Below are positions 6,546-13,897 of a stretch of 16,006 nt of DNA, one piece after another; within the stretch, counting starts at the first letter, position 1, and each line of letters begins with the position of its first letter. Under the pieces are notes generated by a model that was not told the DNA's origin, did no database searches, and saw only the letters and a list, made by a program, of their open reading frames with translations. Position numbers and translations under genes: made by a program. The stretch spans positions 1-16,006 of the forward strand of contig JALVAI010000493.1 in NCBI GenBank assembly GCA_027011235.1. The letters are read 5' to 3'. This stretch comes from Desulfobulbaceae bacterium. GTDB lineage: Bacteria > Desulfobacterota > Desulfobulbia > Desulfobulbales > Desulfobulbaceae.

Positions 6546-6589
6546 AACCCGGATCGATTTTGTTTTTACTTTTTCGATCCGGGTTTTTT
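6546..6589 (+). terminator. Intrinsic terminator of riboswitch expression platform
   Basis: AACCCGGATCG (6546-6556) pairs perfectly with CGATCCGGGTT (6575-6585), followed by a T-run to 6589, 33 bases before the start codon. Upstream, 6490-6535 can form other stems (TTCCC/GGGAA, GGAA/TTCC). This fits transcription attenuation by B12. Confidence 0.88.
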
Positions 6590-6621
6590 GTTTGTAATGC
6601 CCGGATCATGGGAGAACAACC

Positions 6622-7428
6622 ATGGACAGGCACGAAAAGAGACCATTACTGCTCGCCGGAGAAGATCTTCACATCCTCAACCCCCGCTTCCAACAGGTTC
6701 TTGCCGCAGGCGACGAAGAAGGCCTGATCGGTCTGGCCCATAGCCAGATCCATGGCGGGGCTACAGCCCTGGCCATCAACCCCGGCCCGGCACAATCCAT
6801 GGCCGACCGGTTGCCCTGGATCGTGGAAACCATCCAGGGCAGGTGGGACATTCCTCTCCTCCTGCCAGCCGGCGCCCATCTTGAGGAGGCGCTCGAGCGT
6901 CACAGGGGCCGAGCCACAATCAATGCGGTGACCGCCGATCCAGACAAACTGGACATATTCATCCACCTGGCAAAGGAACATGATGCCAACCTGGTTGTCC
7001 TGCTCACCAGGCCCGGCCTGTGGGCGACCGGCAGCGAGGAACAGCTGCAGATGGCCATTGATGTCCTTGAACGTACCGATGCCATCGGTCTGCCGCTGGC
7101 AAATATTTATCTCGATCCGGTCTTGTCCGTGCGCATCGATCCTTTGAGCTGGAACCTGAGCGGCGGCATGCCCGACCTGGACCGGGTGCTGGAACTCATA
7201 TCCCTGATCGGTGAACTGACAGACAACAGGGCCAGAACCATGGTGGCCCTCAGCAACGGTACCCTGGGCCTGCCGGCAGTCAGGCGTTCCGCCCTCCACT
7301 GCCGGATGCTGCCGCTACTGGTCGAAGCCGGCCTGCGGGCTGTTATTCTCAACTGCCGGGATAGATCGCTGATGCAGCTGGCGCAGACTCTTGCCAGCGG
7401 GAAGAGGTTGCAAAAAAAAGCGGCCTGA
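6622..7428 (+). CDS. Pterin-binding protein, methyltetrahydrofolate:corrinoid methyltransferase-like
   Basis: Cytoplasmic TIM-barrel protein of 268 aa of the pterin-binding family (AcsE/MeTr, MetH folate domain, MtrH relatives). Landmarks: AINPGPA near 51-57, INAVTADPDKLD with Asn101, YLDPVL with Asp165, and VALSNGTLGLP with Asn212, which match the substrate-binding strands of MeTr ('iNs.sg', 'y.DP', 'lSN.sfGlP'). The strand where MeTr has a conserved Asp (PLCLD-like) reads PLLLPAG here, so one pterin-contact Asp seems replaced by Pro82. GGGAG lies before the ATG. It is a lone gene behind a cobalamin riboswitch, with no corrinoid protein or activase adjacent. The B12 control supports a role in B12-linked one-carbon transfer. 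The exact reaction is unproven, and dihydropteroate-synthase-like activity is an alternative. Confidence 0.75.
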   Translation: MDRHEKRPLLLAGEDLHILNPRFQQVLAAGDEEGLIGLAHSQIHGGATALAINPGPAQSMADRLPWIVETIQGRWDIPLLLPAGAHLEEALERHRGRATINAVTADPDKLDIFIHLAKEHDANLVVLLTRPGLWATGSEEQLQMAIDVLERTDAIGLPLANIYLDPVLSVRIDPLSWNLSGGMPDLDRVLELISLIGELTDNRARTMVALSNGTLGLPAVRRSALHCRMLPLLVEAGLRAVILNCRDRSLMQLAQTLASGKRLQKKAA

Positions 7429-7447
7429 TGGTCTTTGCCGGGCGCTG

Positions 7448-9265
7448 CTACTTGGCCAAAGCCTTCAGGTGGGCCTGCCTGCTGAACTTTTCCAGTTGTC
7501 GGCGATAATAAGAGGCGTGTTCCGGGTCCAGGAGAATGGCCTGGCGTTCAGCTGCCAGGGCCTCATCAACAAGACCGTTGGCAAAATAGGCCAGGGCCAG
7601 GGTGTCAAAGATATATCCTTTTTTCTGCAGCAAAACCGCTGTCCGGGCCAGGGTCAGGGCCCGCTCCGGGTCCCGCAGGGACCTGTCCCTGGCCGTCAGC
7701 AGCAACCAGGCGAGATTATTGGCGAGTTCCGCGTTCATCGGCTTGAGCCGCAGGGCCTTTTCATAGGCCTCGATGGCCTTTTTTTCCATCGCCTTTTTCT
7801 GCATCAGATCACCCAGCATCTGCAACAGCAGGCTGTTTTCCGGCTCCTCCCTAAGCTTTTTGGTCAGCACGGCCTCGGCATACCTGGTCTCGTAGCCCTT
7901 TGCCAGGGATGCCATATCAAACCTGGGAAAGACAATCAGGACAGCCGCCACAATGGCAAGATACAGGCCAAGGCTCAGGTACACCTTCCGATCATGGTGA
8001 CGAACCAGAGAGGGATCCCGCTCACAACGCTGTAAATAGTCGATACGTTCACCAATTCCAAAATGGTGCCAATTTTTCTCGTCCCGGATATCGCCGCTTA
8101 AACTGGCAATCTTTTCAAAGGCACGGACCAGGGGCCGGGCCGTCCCCTGGACCTGGAAGGCCCAGAGATCGGCCTGTCGTTCAAAATTGCGGATAAAATA
8201 GCCGAAGATGAAACGAAAATAGAGCAACATGAACAAAAGAAGAAACAGGGCGGCGAAAACAGCGACAAAGGTATCCGGCCCAATGGGAAGAAAATCGAGC
8301 AATCGATAAAAGATGTCGCTGCCGAGCAGCAGATAGGGAAGTGGTTCCACAACAACTCCGGCCACCAGGCTGAAGCCGAGAAAGAGCACGACATAGAGGA
8401 CAAGATGCAGTTTTTTTACATGGCCGATCTCATGGGCCAGCACCCCGTCAAGCTCTTCCTGGTCAAGGGTGGCCGCCAGGGCCGGTGTAATCATCAGATA
8501 GCGGAAACGGGGGACAATCCCCATGACTGCGGCCGTCAACACCTGACCCTCAAACAGCGGCCAGTAGAATATCTCTGAATGAAAACCCTGCCGGTGGCAA
8601 AATGATTCTATATGGTCACGTAAGGGACCGGGCGGAACCGGTTTGCACCCCCAGAGCCTGCGGACAAGCGGTGGAAAAAAGAGGGCCAGAAAACAGACAA
8701 AGACCCCGAAAAGAATCAAATCCCCCCAGGACGAGGCAAGCAACTCCTGAAAACCTGGCCAGGGCATCAATGCCAGCAGATCAAAAACAGCTGACAATAC
8801 CAGCCAGGGCAGGACAATGGGCAGGTTGGCCTTGATATTGGCCAGGACAAAGCCGACAGAGGAATACCGGCGCTGGAAGATAACCTGGTAGGCGGGTCGC
8901 GCCTGCACCCACATGATGGCGAGTAACAGGAAGAAAACAGCCAGTCCTGCCAGATTTTCCAGCACCGGCAGGTGATCGCCAAGGGACAGGGGATGGAGAT
9001 AATACTTCAAATCAAGGCCATAGACGAAAACAGCAAACAGGGCCACGGCCATGAGGGTGAGTTTTTTCTCCACGGAAAAATAAGCAGAGCTTGCACCGCC
9101 CATACTGCGGGCAAACATCCTGGCGGCGAGACGGGCAAAGAGATAACCGGCCCCGACCATGAGCATCAGGGTCATCCAGACCGAAAAATGGGCCTTTGCA
9201 GGCGGAATATTGGTGGAATACAAGAAAATAACCACCAGAAAATACAGTAGATTGGCATAAATCAT
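7448..9265 (-). CDS. M48-family membrane metalloprotease with C-terminal TPR region
   Basis: Large membrane protein (605 aa from the chosen ATG at 9265). The N-terminal part has about five or six hydrophobic helices. The HEIGH zinc motif is at 278-282, followed by a hydrophobic segment and then FERQAD, whose Glu362 is the likely third zinc ligand. The HtpX/Ste24-like catalytic domain ends near residue 430. After another membrane helix, the last 130 residues form TPR-like repeats (AIEAYEKALRLKPMNAELANNLAWLL, quoted in part). A TTG 22 codons upstream is in frame, but ATG 9265 has AGGTGG in front of it and begins a normal membrane segment. The gene converges on the pterin-protein gene with only 19 bases between stops and no clear terminator. 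A role in membrane-protein quality control is inferred from the family. Confidence 0.85.
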   Translation of the reverse strand: MIYANLLYFLVVIFLYSTNIPPAKAHFSVWMTLMLMVGAGYLFARLAARMFARSMGGASSAYFSVEKKLTLMAVALFAVFVYGLDLKYYLHPLSLGDHLPVLENLAGLAVFFLLLAIMWVQARPAYQVIFQRRYSSVGFVLANIKANLPIVLPWLVLSAVFDLLALMPWPGFQELLASSWGDLILFGVFVCFLALFFPPLVRRLWGCKPVPPGPLRDHIESFCHRQGFHSEIFYWPLFEGQVLTAAVMGIVPRFRYLMITPALAATLDQEELDGVLAHEIGHVKKLHLVLYVVLFLGFSLVAGVVVEPLPYLLLGSDIFYRLLDFLPIGPDTFVAVFAALFLLLFMLLYFRFIFGYFIRNFERQADLWAFQVQGTARPLVRAFEKIASLSGDIRDEKNWHHFGIGERIDYLQRCERDPSLVRHHDRKVYLSLGLYLAIVAAVLIVFPRFDMASLAKGYETRYAEAVLTKKLREEPENSLLLQMLGDLMQKKAMEKKAIEAYEKALRLKPMNAELANNLAWLLLTARDRSLRDPERALTLARTAVLLQKKGYIFDTLALAYFANGLVDEALAAERQAILLDPEHASYYRRQLEKFSRQAHLKALAK

Positions 9266-9363
9266 CGTCCACCTGCATGACAGAAAAAAATCGATCCCCT
9301 CTAACCCAAGGGCATCATTTCGGCCCAACAATAAACATTTTTCAGGTATTTGTTAAAAAAATA

Positions 9364-9391
9364 TTGACCGGTAAATTATTTCATGTAGAAT
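9364..9391 (+). promoter_or_regulatory. Promoter for tRNA gene
   Basis: TTGACC (9364-9369), a 16-base spacer, then TAGAAT (9386-9391), with the start expected near 9398, about 12 bases before the mature tRNA 5' end. The region 9266-9409 otherwise holds only the leader of the divergent protease gene. Confidence 0.65.
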
Positions 9392-9409
9392 AGATAAGTT
9401 TACAACGTT

Positions 9410-9486
9410 GGGCCTATAGCTCAGTTGGCTAGAGCCACCGGCTCATAACCGGTCGGTCCCTGGTTCGAGTCCAGGTAGGCCCACCA
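9410..9486 (+). tRNA. tRNA with CAU anticodon (tRNA-Ile2 or tRNA-Met)
   Basis: 77 bases including encoded CCA. The acceptor stem GGGCCTA pairs with TAGGCCC, the D arm is AGCTCAGTTGGCTAGAGC, the anticodon stem ACCGG/CCGGT carries CAT at 9444-9446, and the T arm contains GGTTCGAGTCC. C at positions 4 and 5 of the acceptor resembles the lysidine-modified isoleucine tRNA recognised by TilS rather than elongator Met. An initiator is unlikely, since position 1 pairs normally. I favour tRNA-Ile(CAU) but cannot exclude Met. Confidence 0.95.
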
Positions 9487-9628
9487 GATTACTGAACATG
9501 GAAGAACCGATTATATGGGTTTTACTCTTCTTCCTCAATCAAATAATACAGGCTTTTGAAAACAACGCCTTTAACACGACATTTCCCCAGCTGGCCAAAG
9601 GGTCGGCCAGGGAGCGAAACAACAAACA

Positions 9629-9662
9629 AGAGGTACAGTCCCGGAGGCTGTACCTCTTTTTC
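9629..9662 (+). terminator. Intrinsic terminator after tRNA
   Basis: AGAGGTACAG (9629-9638) pairs with CTGTACCTCT (9648-9657) across a 9-base loop, then TTTTC. It ends only about 14 bases before the NIF3 start codon. The 140 bases between tRNA and terminator hold no supported gene. Confidence 0.85.
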
Positions 9663-9675
9663 TTTGTAAACGGCA

Positions 9676-10485
9676 ATGGACCTGTTTGTCCGAGATATTC
9701 TTGACATTCTGGAACAGATCGCCCCTTCCTCCCTGGCCGAATCCTGGGATAATACCGGTCTTCTCGTCGGGAATCCCGACGCTGAGGTAAAATCGCTTCT
9801 GCTTGCCCTTGATCCGGTTGCCTCGCTCTTCCAGGAGACAATATCATGCGGCGCCAACGTTATCATAACCCATCATCCAGCCCTGTTTCGCCCCCTGCAT
9901 GCCCTGCGCACCGATCATCCTGTTGGCTCATTTATTGCCGAAGCCATACGAAACAGTATCCATGTGATCGGCTGTCATACAAACCTTGACGCAACCATAG
10001 GCGGGGTAAGCGACGTACTTGCCCGGGGGATGGAGCTTAAGGAGATAACACCGCTGATTGCCGGAAAAACCGATGGTGCCGGCTGTGGACTGGGAAGAAT
10101 AGGAAACTGCGCCGCTCCCATGCAGCCAGAGAGGTGCATCGAACTGTTGCGGCGGACCTGCCGCCCGCCATGGCTTCTTGAGGCCGGCCCCCGACCGGCG
10201 CGGGTTGCCAGAATTGCGGTCTGCGGCGGCTCCTGCTCGGAATTTGCCGAAACAGCCCTTGAAGCCGGGGCCGATCTCTTTATCACCGCCGAGGTCAAAC
10301 ACTCCGTTGCCCGCTGGGCCGAAGAAGCGGGCCTCTGGATCATTGACGGTGGTCATTTTGCCACCGAACATCTCATTGTGGAGCCGTTTCGGCAGCGATT
10401 GCTGGAGGAACTTGAAAAAAGACACATGAAAACCGGGGTGCATACGGTTAATCAGCAACCGCCATTGACACTTATTGACGATTGA
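9676..10485 (+). CDS. NIF3-family dinuclear metal-binding protein
   Basis: 269 aa, the compact bacterial form (YbgI-like). Metal-ligand motifs are all present: THHP (His66, His67), CHTNLD (His101, Asp105), and GGHFATE (His227, Glu231). ESWDNTGLLVG at 22-32 is the typical N-terminal signature, which supports this ATG. The family is often annotated as GTP cyclohydrolase type 2, but its true substrate is unsettled. There is no clear ribosome-binding site: the bases before the ATG are the terminator T-run and TGTAAACGGCA. It is followed by a terminator and then the zinc-ribbon gene, a pairing also seen in other Desulfobacterota as far as I recall. Confidence 0.93.
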   Translation: MDLFVRDILDILEQIAPSSLAESWDNTGLLVGNPDAEVKSLLLALDPVASLFQETISCGANVIITHHPALFRPLHALRTDHPVGSFIAEAIRNSIHVIGCHTNLDATIGGVSDVLARGMELKEITPLIAGKTDGAGCGLGRIGNCAAPMQPERCIELLRRTCRPPWLLEAGPRPARVARIAVCGGSCSEFAETALEAGADLFITAEVKHSVARWAEEAGLWIIDGGHFATEHLIVEPFRQRLLEELEKRHMKTGVHTVNQQPPLTLIDD

Positions 10486-10513
10486 AAAACATCCCGAAAG
10501 AGGCAGCCATTCG

Positions 10514-10540
10514 GGCCGGAGTCGGTGCTTCCGGCCTTTT
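10514..10540 (+). terminator. Terminator after NIF3 gene
   Basis: GGCCGGA (10514-10520) pairs with TCCGGCC (10530-10536), then TTTT. The U-run is short, so efficiency may be partial. The remaining bases to 10652 contain an AT-rich leader and the AAGGAG of the next gene. Confidence 0.65.
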
Positions 10541-10652
10541 ATGGCCGTTCCTGATAATGTAACAGAATAATGTAACATAAAAAAAATTTCCCAATATACC
10601 CGTCGGTCGATGATCAGACCGGCGCAACCTGATTGTAACAAGGAGTGTACCA

Positions 10653-11375
10653 TTGAATGACGAGATGAACCAACTCATCGACCTGCAGGAAATTGACGTT
10701 GAACTTGCCGGATTTGATCGGGAAATCAGCGAACAACAAAAAGAAATCGATGACAGGCAACTGTCAATCGATGAGAAAAAAGCGGCCATAAGCAACTGCC
10801 GTGAACAGGTCAAGGAACTGCTGGAGAAAAAACGAACCATTGAAGTGGAAAACGAAGATGCCTCGGCAAGGATCAAAGACAGGCAGAACAAAATGATGCA
10901 GGTCCAGACCAGCCGCGAACATCAGGCTCTGCTCAAGGAAATTGAAGAAAATAAACGGTTGGTCAAGGAATCGGAAGAGCAGCTGCTGACCATTATGGAA
11001 AAAATCGAAAAAACCGAAACCGAGGCCACAGAGCTTGAAAATCTGCTGAGTGGGGAAGAAGAGCTGCTGGCTGAGGAAACAAAAAACGTGGCCAAAAAAA
11101 TCAAAAAGATTCAAAACCGGCGCAAAAAGGTGGCAAAAAAACGTGAGCAGCTTGCCGAAGAGCTGAAAGCACCGCTTCTCAAACGATACAACATGCTGCT
11201 GACCAAGCGGTCCGGGCTGGCCGTGGTCAATACCGTTGACGGAGTATGCCAGGGTTGCTTCATGACCATGCCTCCCCAGCAGTACAATGAGGTGCGCAAG
11301 GGTGATAAACTGCAGATTTGCCCTACCTGCCAACGTATGCTCTATTATCGGACCGAGGAAAGCGAGGAAGCTTAG
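10653..11375 (+). CDS. Coiled-coil protein with C-terminal C4 zinc ribbon (DUF164 family)
   Basis: 240 aa. Residues about 5-180 are an almost unbroken charged coiled coil (Glu/Lys/Gln rich), followed by a zinc ribbon with CQGC (Cys199, Cys202) and CPTC (Cys223, Cys226). This layout defines the DUF164/CT398-like family, proposed to bind nucleic acid or to act in secretion-linked assembly; the function is not settled. The start is TTG at 10653: AAGGAG lies seven bases before it, whereas the in-frame ATG at 10665 is 19 bases away. It sits between the NIF3 gene and rnhA/rnpB on the same strand. Confidence 0.9.
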   Translation: MNDEMNQLIDLQEIDVELAGFDREISEQQKEIDDRQLSIDEKKAAISNCREQVKELLEKKRTIEVENEDASARIKDRQNKMMQVQTSREHQALLKEIEENKRLVKESEEQLLTIMEKIEKTETEATELENLLSGEEELLAEETKNVAKKIKKIQNRRKKVAKKREQLAEELKAPLLKRYNMLLTKRSGLAVVNTVDGVCQGCFMTMPPQQYNEVRKGDKLQICPTCQRMLYYRTEESEEA

Positions 11376-11519
11376 GACTTGTAACGGAAATAATCCGGCA
11401 ATAACGGGCAGAATTTATTGGCCCCAAACATGTGCGTGGCCCGGCCATGGAACTTTTTAGTAACTTCATGGCTATGGAGACCACCCATAATGTGTACAGG
11501 GGCGGTAAACAGCAAGTCT
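11375..11519 (+). ncRNA. Candidate structured RNA between zinc-ribbon gene and rnhA
   Basis: The 166-base gap folds on paper as a rod. A closing stem GGACTTG (11375-11381) pairs with CAAGTCT (11513-11519). Inside it, CCCC (11422-11425) pairs with GGGG (11499-11502), GTGG (11436-11439) with CCAC (11481-11484), and GCCATGGA (11444-11451) with TTCATGGC (11465-11472) as an 8-bp terminal hairpin. A long 5' bulge side with its own CGGA/TCCG hairpin lies between the first two stems. This outline resembles 6S RNA (closing stem, central bubble, terminal stem) but is somewhat short. No promoter or strong terminator is evident. It could instead be an mRNA leader of rnhA. Confidence 0.3.
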
Positions 11520-11541
11520 CCTCGCCACAGCAGGCTTTTTC

Positions 11542-12135
11542 ATGGACAGAGAGACCATTATTCGGCGGCTGGTTGAAAGCCTGAGCGATAACGAACTGCG
11601 GAGAATCTTTCCGCAGACAGCTCCGGATGGCATCCGCGACATCCTTCTTCAACCAAAAAAGGTCCGGAACTTAAGGAAAATAAAGAAAAGTCCTTCCGGC
11701 AACAGCCCTGGAAAACCAGGGAAGCAGAAATGTGCCCTGTATACGGACGGTGCCTCCCGGGGAAATCCAGGGCCGGCCGGGGCCGGGGCAGTACTTGTTG
11801 ATCAAAAGGGCAGGGAAATTGCCGCCAGGGCCGAGTATCTCGGCAGGTGTACCAATAACGCGGCTGAATACCGGGCCCTTGTCATGGGCCTGCAGATGGC
11901 TGTGGAAAATGGCTGCAGCGAGCTTGATATCTTTCTTGACTCCGAACTGATCGTCCGCCAGCTCACCGGCAGGTACAAGGTTAAAAATGCAACCTTGAAG
12001 CCTCTTTTTGGCCAGGCACAACAACTCCTTCAGTGTTTCAAGAATTTTTCCGTCACCCATGTGCCACGGGCAAAAAACCAACGGGCCGATCAACTTGCCA
12101 ACCAGGGGATTGATGGCCGAGCCAGCGATGATTAA
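11542..12135 (+). CDS. rnhA: Ribonuclease HI with N-terminal extension
   Basis: Cytoplasmic enzyme that cleaves the RNA strand of RNA-DNA hybrids. Of 197 aa, the catalytic domain spans about 64-190 with all four acidic residues: Asp69 in YTDGASRGNPG, Glu109 in NNAAEYRA, Asp133 in FLDSELIV, and Asp183 in RADQLAN. The domain lacks the basic protrusion seen in the E. coli enzyme. The first 60 residues are extra: a helical stretch (TIIRRLVESLSDNELRRIF) and a Lys/Pro/Gly-rich linker (39-62), different from the known hybrid-binding domain. The ribosome site is weak (CAGCAGG). It lies directly upstream of rnpB. Confidence 0.9.
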   Translation: MDRETIIRRLVESLSDNELRRIFPQTAPDGIRDILLQPKKVRNLRKIKKSPSGNSPGKPGKQKCALYTDGASRGNPGPAGAGAVLVDQKGREIAARAEYLGRCTNNAAEYRALVMGLQMAVENGCSELDIFLDSELIVRQLTGRYKVKNATLKPLFGQAQQLLQCFKNFSVTHVPRAKNQRADQLANQGIDGRASDD

Positions 12136-12154
12136 AGTGATCTGAAAACAAAGG

Positions 12155-12183
12155 TTCCGGTACCACCTGAAAAAGAATAAGAT
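12155..12183 (+). promoter_or_regulatory. Possible promoter for rnpB
   Basis: TTCCGG (12155-12160), 17 bases, then TAAGAT (12178-12183), five bases before the G-rich 5' end of RNase P RNA. The -35 is poor, but the -10 position fits. Confidence 0.4.
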
Positions 12184-12185
12184 AT

Positions 12186-12560
12186 TTGGGGCGGGCGCAT
12201 GATCGCTCCGGACACGCTCCGGAGAGGAAAGTCCGAACACCACAGGGCACGGTGGTTCGTAACGCGAACTGCAGGTAACTGCAGGAAAGTGCCACAGAAA
12301 AGACACCGCCGATGGCCCGCCTGCGGGCGGGAACAGGTAAGGGTGAAATGGCGAGGTAAGAGCTCACCGCTTTTGTGGCGACACAAAAGGCAGGGTAAAC
12401 CCCACCGGGTGCAAGACCAAATAGGGAAGCGCTTGCAGGCTGCCCGTCTGATGCTTCCGGGTAGGTCGCACGAGGCGCCGGGTGACCGGCGTCCTGAGTC
12501 AAATGATCATGCCCCGCACACGCGGGGACAGAATTCGGCTTACAGCCCGCCCCAATTTTT
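12186..12560 (+). ncRNA. rnpB: RNase P RNA, bacterial class A
   Basis: About 375 bases forming the catalytic RNA that trims tRNA 5' ends. Conserved landmarks in order: GAGGAAAGTCCG and CACAGGGCA (P4 5' strand region), GGGTGAAA followed by GGCGAGGTAAGAGCTCACCG, GGGTAAACCCC, GGTGCAAGACCAAATAGG, and near the 3' end ACAGAATTCGGCTTA. The termini TTGGGGCGGGC and GCCCGCCCCAA pair as P1, followed by TTTTT, which also serves as terminator. Small variable arms such as GCCCGCCTGCGGGCGGG are present. The gene is complete. Confidence 0.97.
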
Positions 12561-12678
12561 ATCATTCCCGGCCCGCCATTTTTCGATGCAAAAAAATTGG
12601 ATTATTTCAGCCTGTAGAATAGATTCCTTATGAAACAGGCTTTAATTCACCATCCTGTATGGTAACAAGAAAATATCA

Positions 12679-13893
12679 ATGAGCCAGCCCTCAATTGACA
12701 GGACAGAGGAAAATACATTGCCGGTGGGGGTCATCCTGCCGGCCGCAGGCTTTGGCGCCAGGATGCGCTCGTCTACACCCAAGCAGTACCTCGAGCTTGC
12801 CGGGGAGCCGATCCTGATCCGTACGGTCAAATCATTTCTTGACTGCGCGGACATCGATCTGGTTGTCATAGCTGTTGCCGCTGACCAGCGCCAACATTTG
12901 CAAACCCTGCTCACCCGGCACCTGTCGGCCAATCAACAGGAGAAGATCATTATCACCACCGGCGGCGCAACCCGGCAACTGTCGGTAAAGGCGGGCTTTG
13001 ATGCCATGCCTGCCGGGATAAGGATCATTCTTGTCCACGACGCCGCCCGGCCGCTGATCAGCTCCCGGCTCATCCGTTCCTGCATCAGAACTGTCATTGC
13101 CAGAGGGGCAGCCATTGTTGCCATCCCGGTGAATGATACCATCAAACGCGTCAACGCGGACAAAAGCATTGGTAAAACCATTGACCGATCCAATCTTTAT
13201 TCCGCCCAGACACCGCAGGGGGCACACAGGCACCTGTTTGAACAGGCGTACCGGGCTGCCGGACGGGATGGTTTCACCGGCACGGACGAGGCCTCACTGT
13301 TTGAACATGCGGGTATTGCCGTTGCCGTGGTGGAAGGTGAGGAACGCAATATTAAAATAACCCGGCCCGGTGATTTGCAGATTGCCCGCGGGCTTCTTGG
13401 AGGAGACAATGATATGGTACGCATCGGTCACGGCTTTGACGCCCACCGTCTGGTGGAGGAAAGACCGCTGGTTTTAGGTGGTGAACTGATTGACTATCCC
13501 CTTGGCTTGCTTGGCCATTCCGATGCAGACGTTGTCACCCATGCCCTGATCGACGCTATCCTCGGCGCTCTGTGTGCAGGTGATATCGGCAGCCATTTCC
13601 CTGACAGCGATGATGCCTACAAAGGTATCAACAGCTTGGCATTGCTTGAAAAAGTTATTGGTCTAACCAATGAAAAAGGATATACAATCAGCAACACCGA
13701 CCTGACGATTCTCTGCCAGGCGCCCAAACTGGCGCCTTACTTAAAAAAAATGCGGCATAACCTGTCCCGGGTCTGCGACATCCCGATGGATTGCGTGAGT
13801 ATCAAGGCAACAACAACGGAAAGAATGGGCTATGTCGGACGCGGTGAAGGCATCTCCGCCCATGCCGCAGTTTTCCTGAGAAAAAAATTATAA
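12679..13893 (+). CDS. ispDF: Bifunctional MEP-pathway enzyme IspD/IspF
   Basis: 404 aa, catalysing two non-consecutive isoprenoid steps: CDP-ME formation (IspD) and MEcPP cyclisation (IspF). The IspD domain (about 14-240) shows PAAGFGARM (21-29), PKQ (34-36), VHDAARPL (119-126) and TPQG (178-181). The IspF domain (246-404) begins MVRIGHGFDAHRL with metal ligands Asp254 and His256, then GHSDADV (His280 region) and GDIGSHFPD. The linker is short. The ATG at 12679 has no clear ribosome site; TTG or GTG alternatives further in would cut the nucleotide-binding loop. GGAGGAG lies eight bases before in-frame ATG 13414 (Met246), so a free IspF could also be made. It is followed four bases later by the peptidase gene. 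Confidence 0.95.
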   Translation: MSQPSIDRTEENTLPVGVILPAAGFGARMRSSTPKQYLELAGEPILIRTVKSFLDCADIDLVVIAVAADQRQHLQTLLTRHLSANQQEKIIITTGGATRQLSVKAGFDAMPAGIRIILVHDAARPLISSRLIRSCIRTVIARGAAIVAIPVNDTIKRVNADKSIGKTIDRSNLYSAQTPQGAHRHLFEQAYRAAGRDGFTGTDEASLFEHAGIAVAVVEGEERNIKITRPGDLQIARGLLGGDNDMVRIGHGFDAHRLVEERPLVLGGELIDYPLGLLGHSDADVVTHALIDAILGALCAGDIGSHFPDSDDAYKGINSLALLEKVIGLTNEKGYTISNTDLTILCQAPKLAPYLKKMRHNLSRVCDIPMDCVSIKATTTERMGYVGRGEGISAHAAVFLRKKL

Positions 13894-13897
13894 GATC

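Noticed and set aside
9498..9704. 68-residue open frame after the tRNA
   Set aside because: It runs through the intrinsic terminator into the NIF3 gene and has no ribosome site.
11323..11652. 109-residue minus-strand open frame
   Set aside because: It covers the end of the zinc-ribbon gene, the structured gap and the start of rnhA, with no recognisable domain or start signal.
12053..12565. 170-residue minus-strand open frame
   Set aside because: It lies over RNase P RNA and the end of rnhA; such frames are common false calls over rnpB.
12630..12665. Eleven-codon open frame (MKQALIHHPVW) before ispDF
   Set aside because: Too short, no family and no ribosome site of note; the AGCCTG/CAGGCT pairing there is weak.
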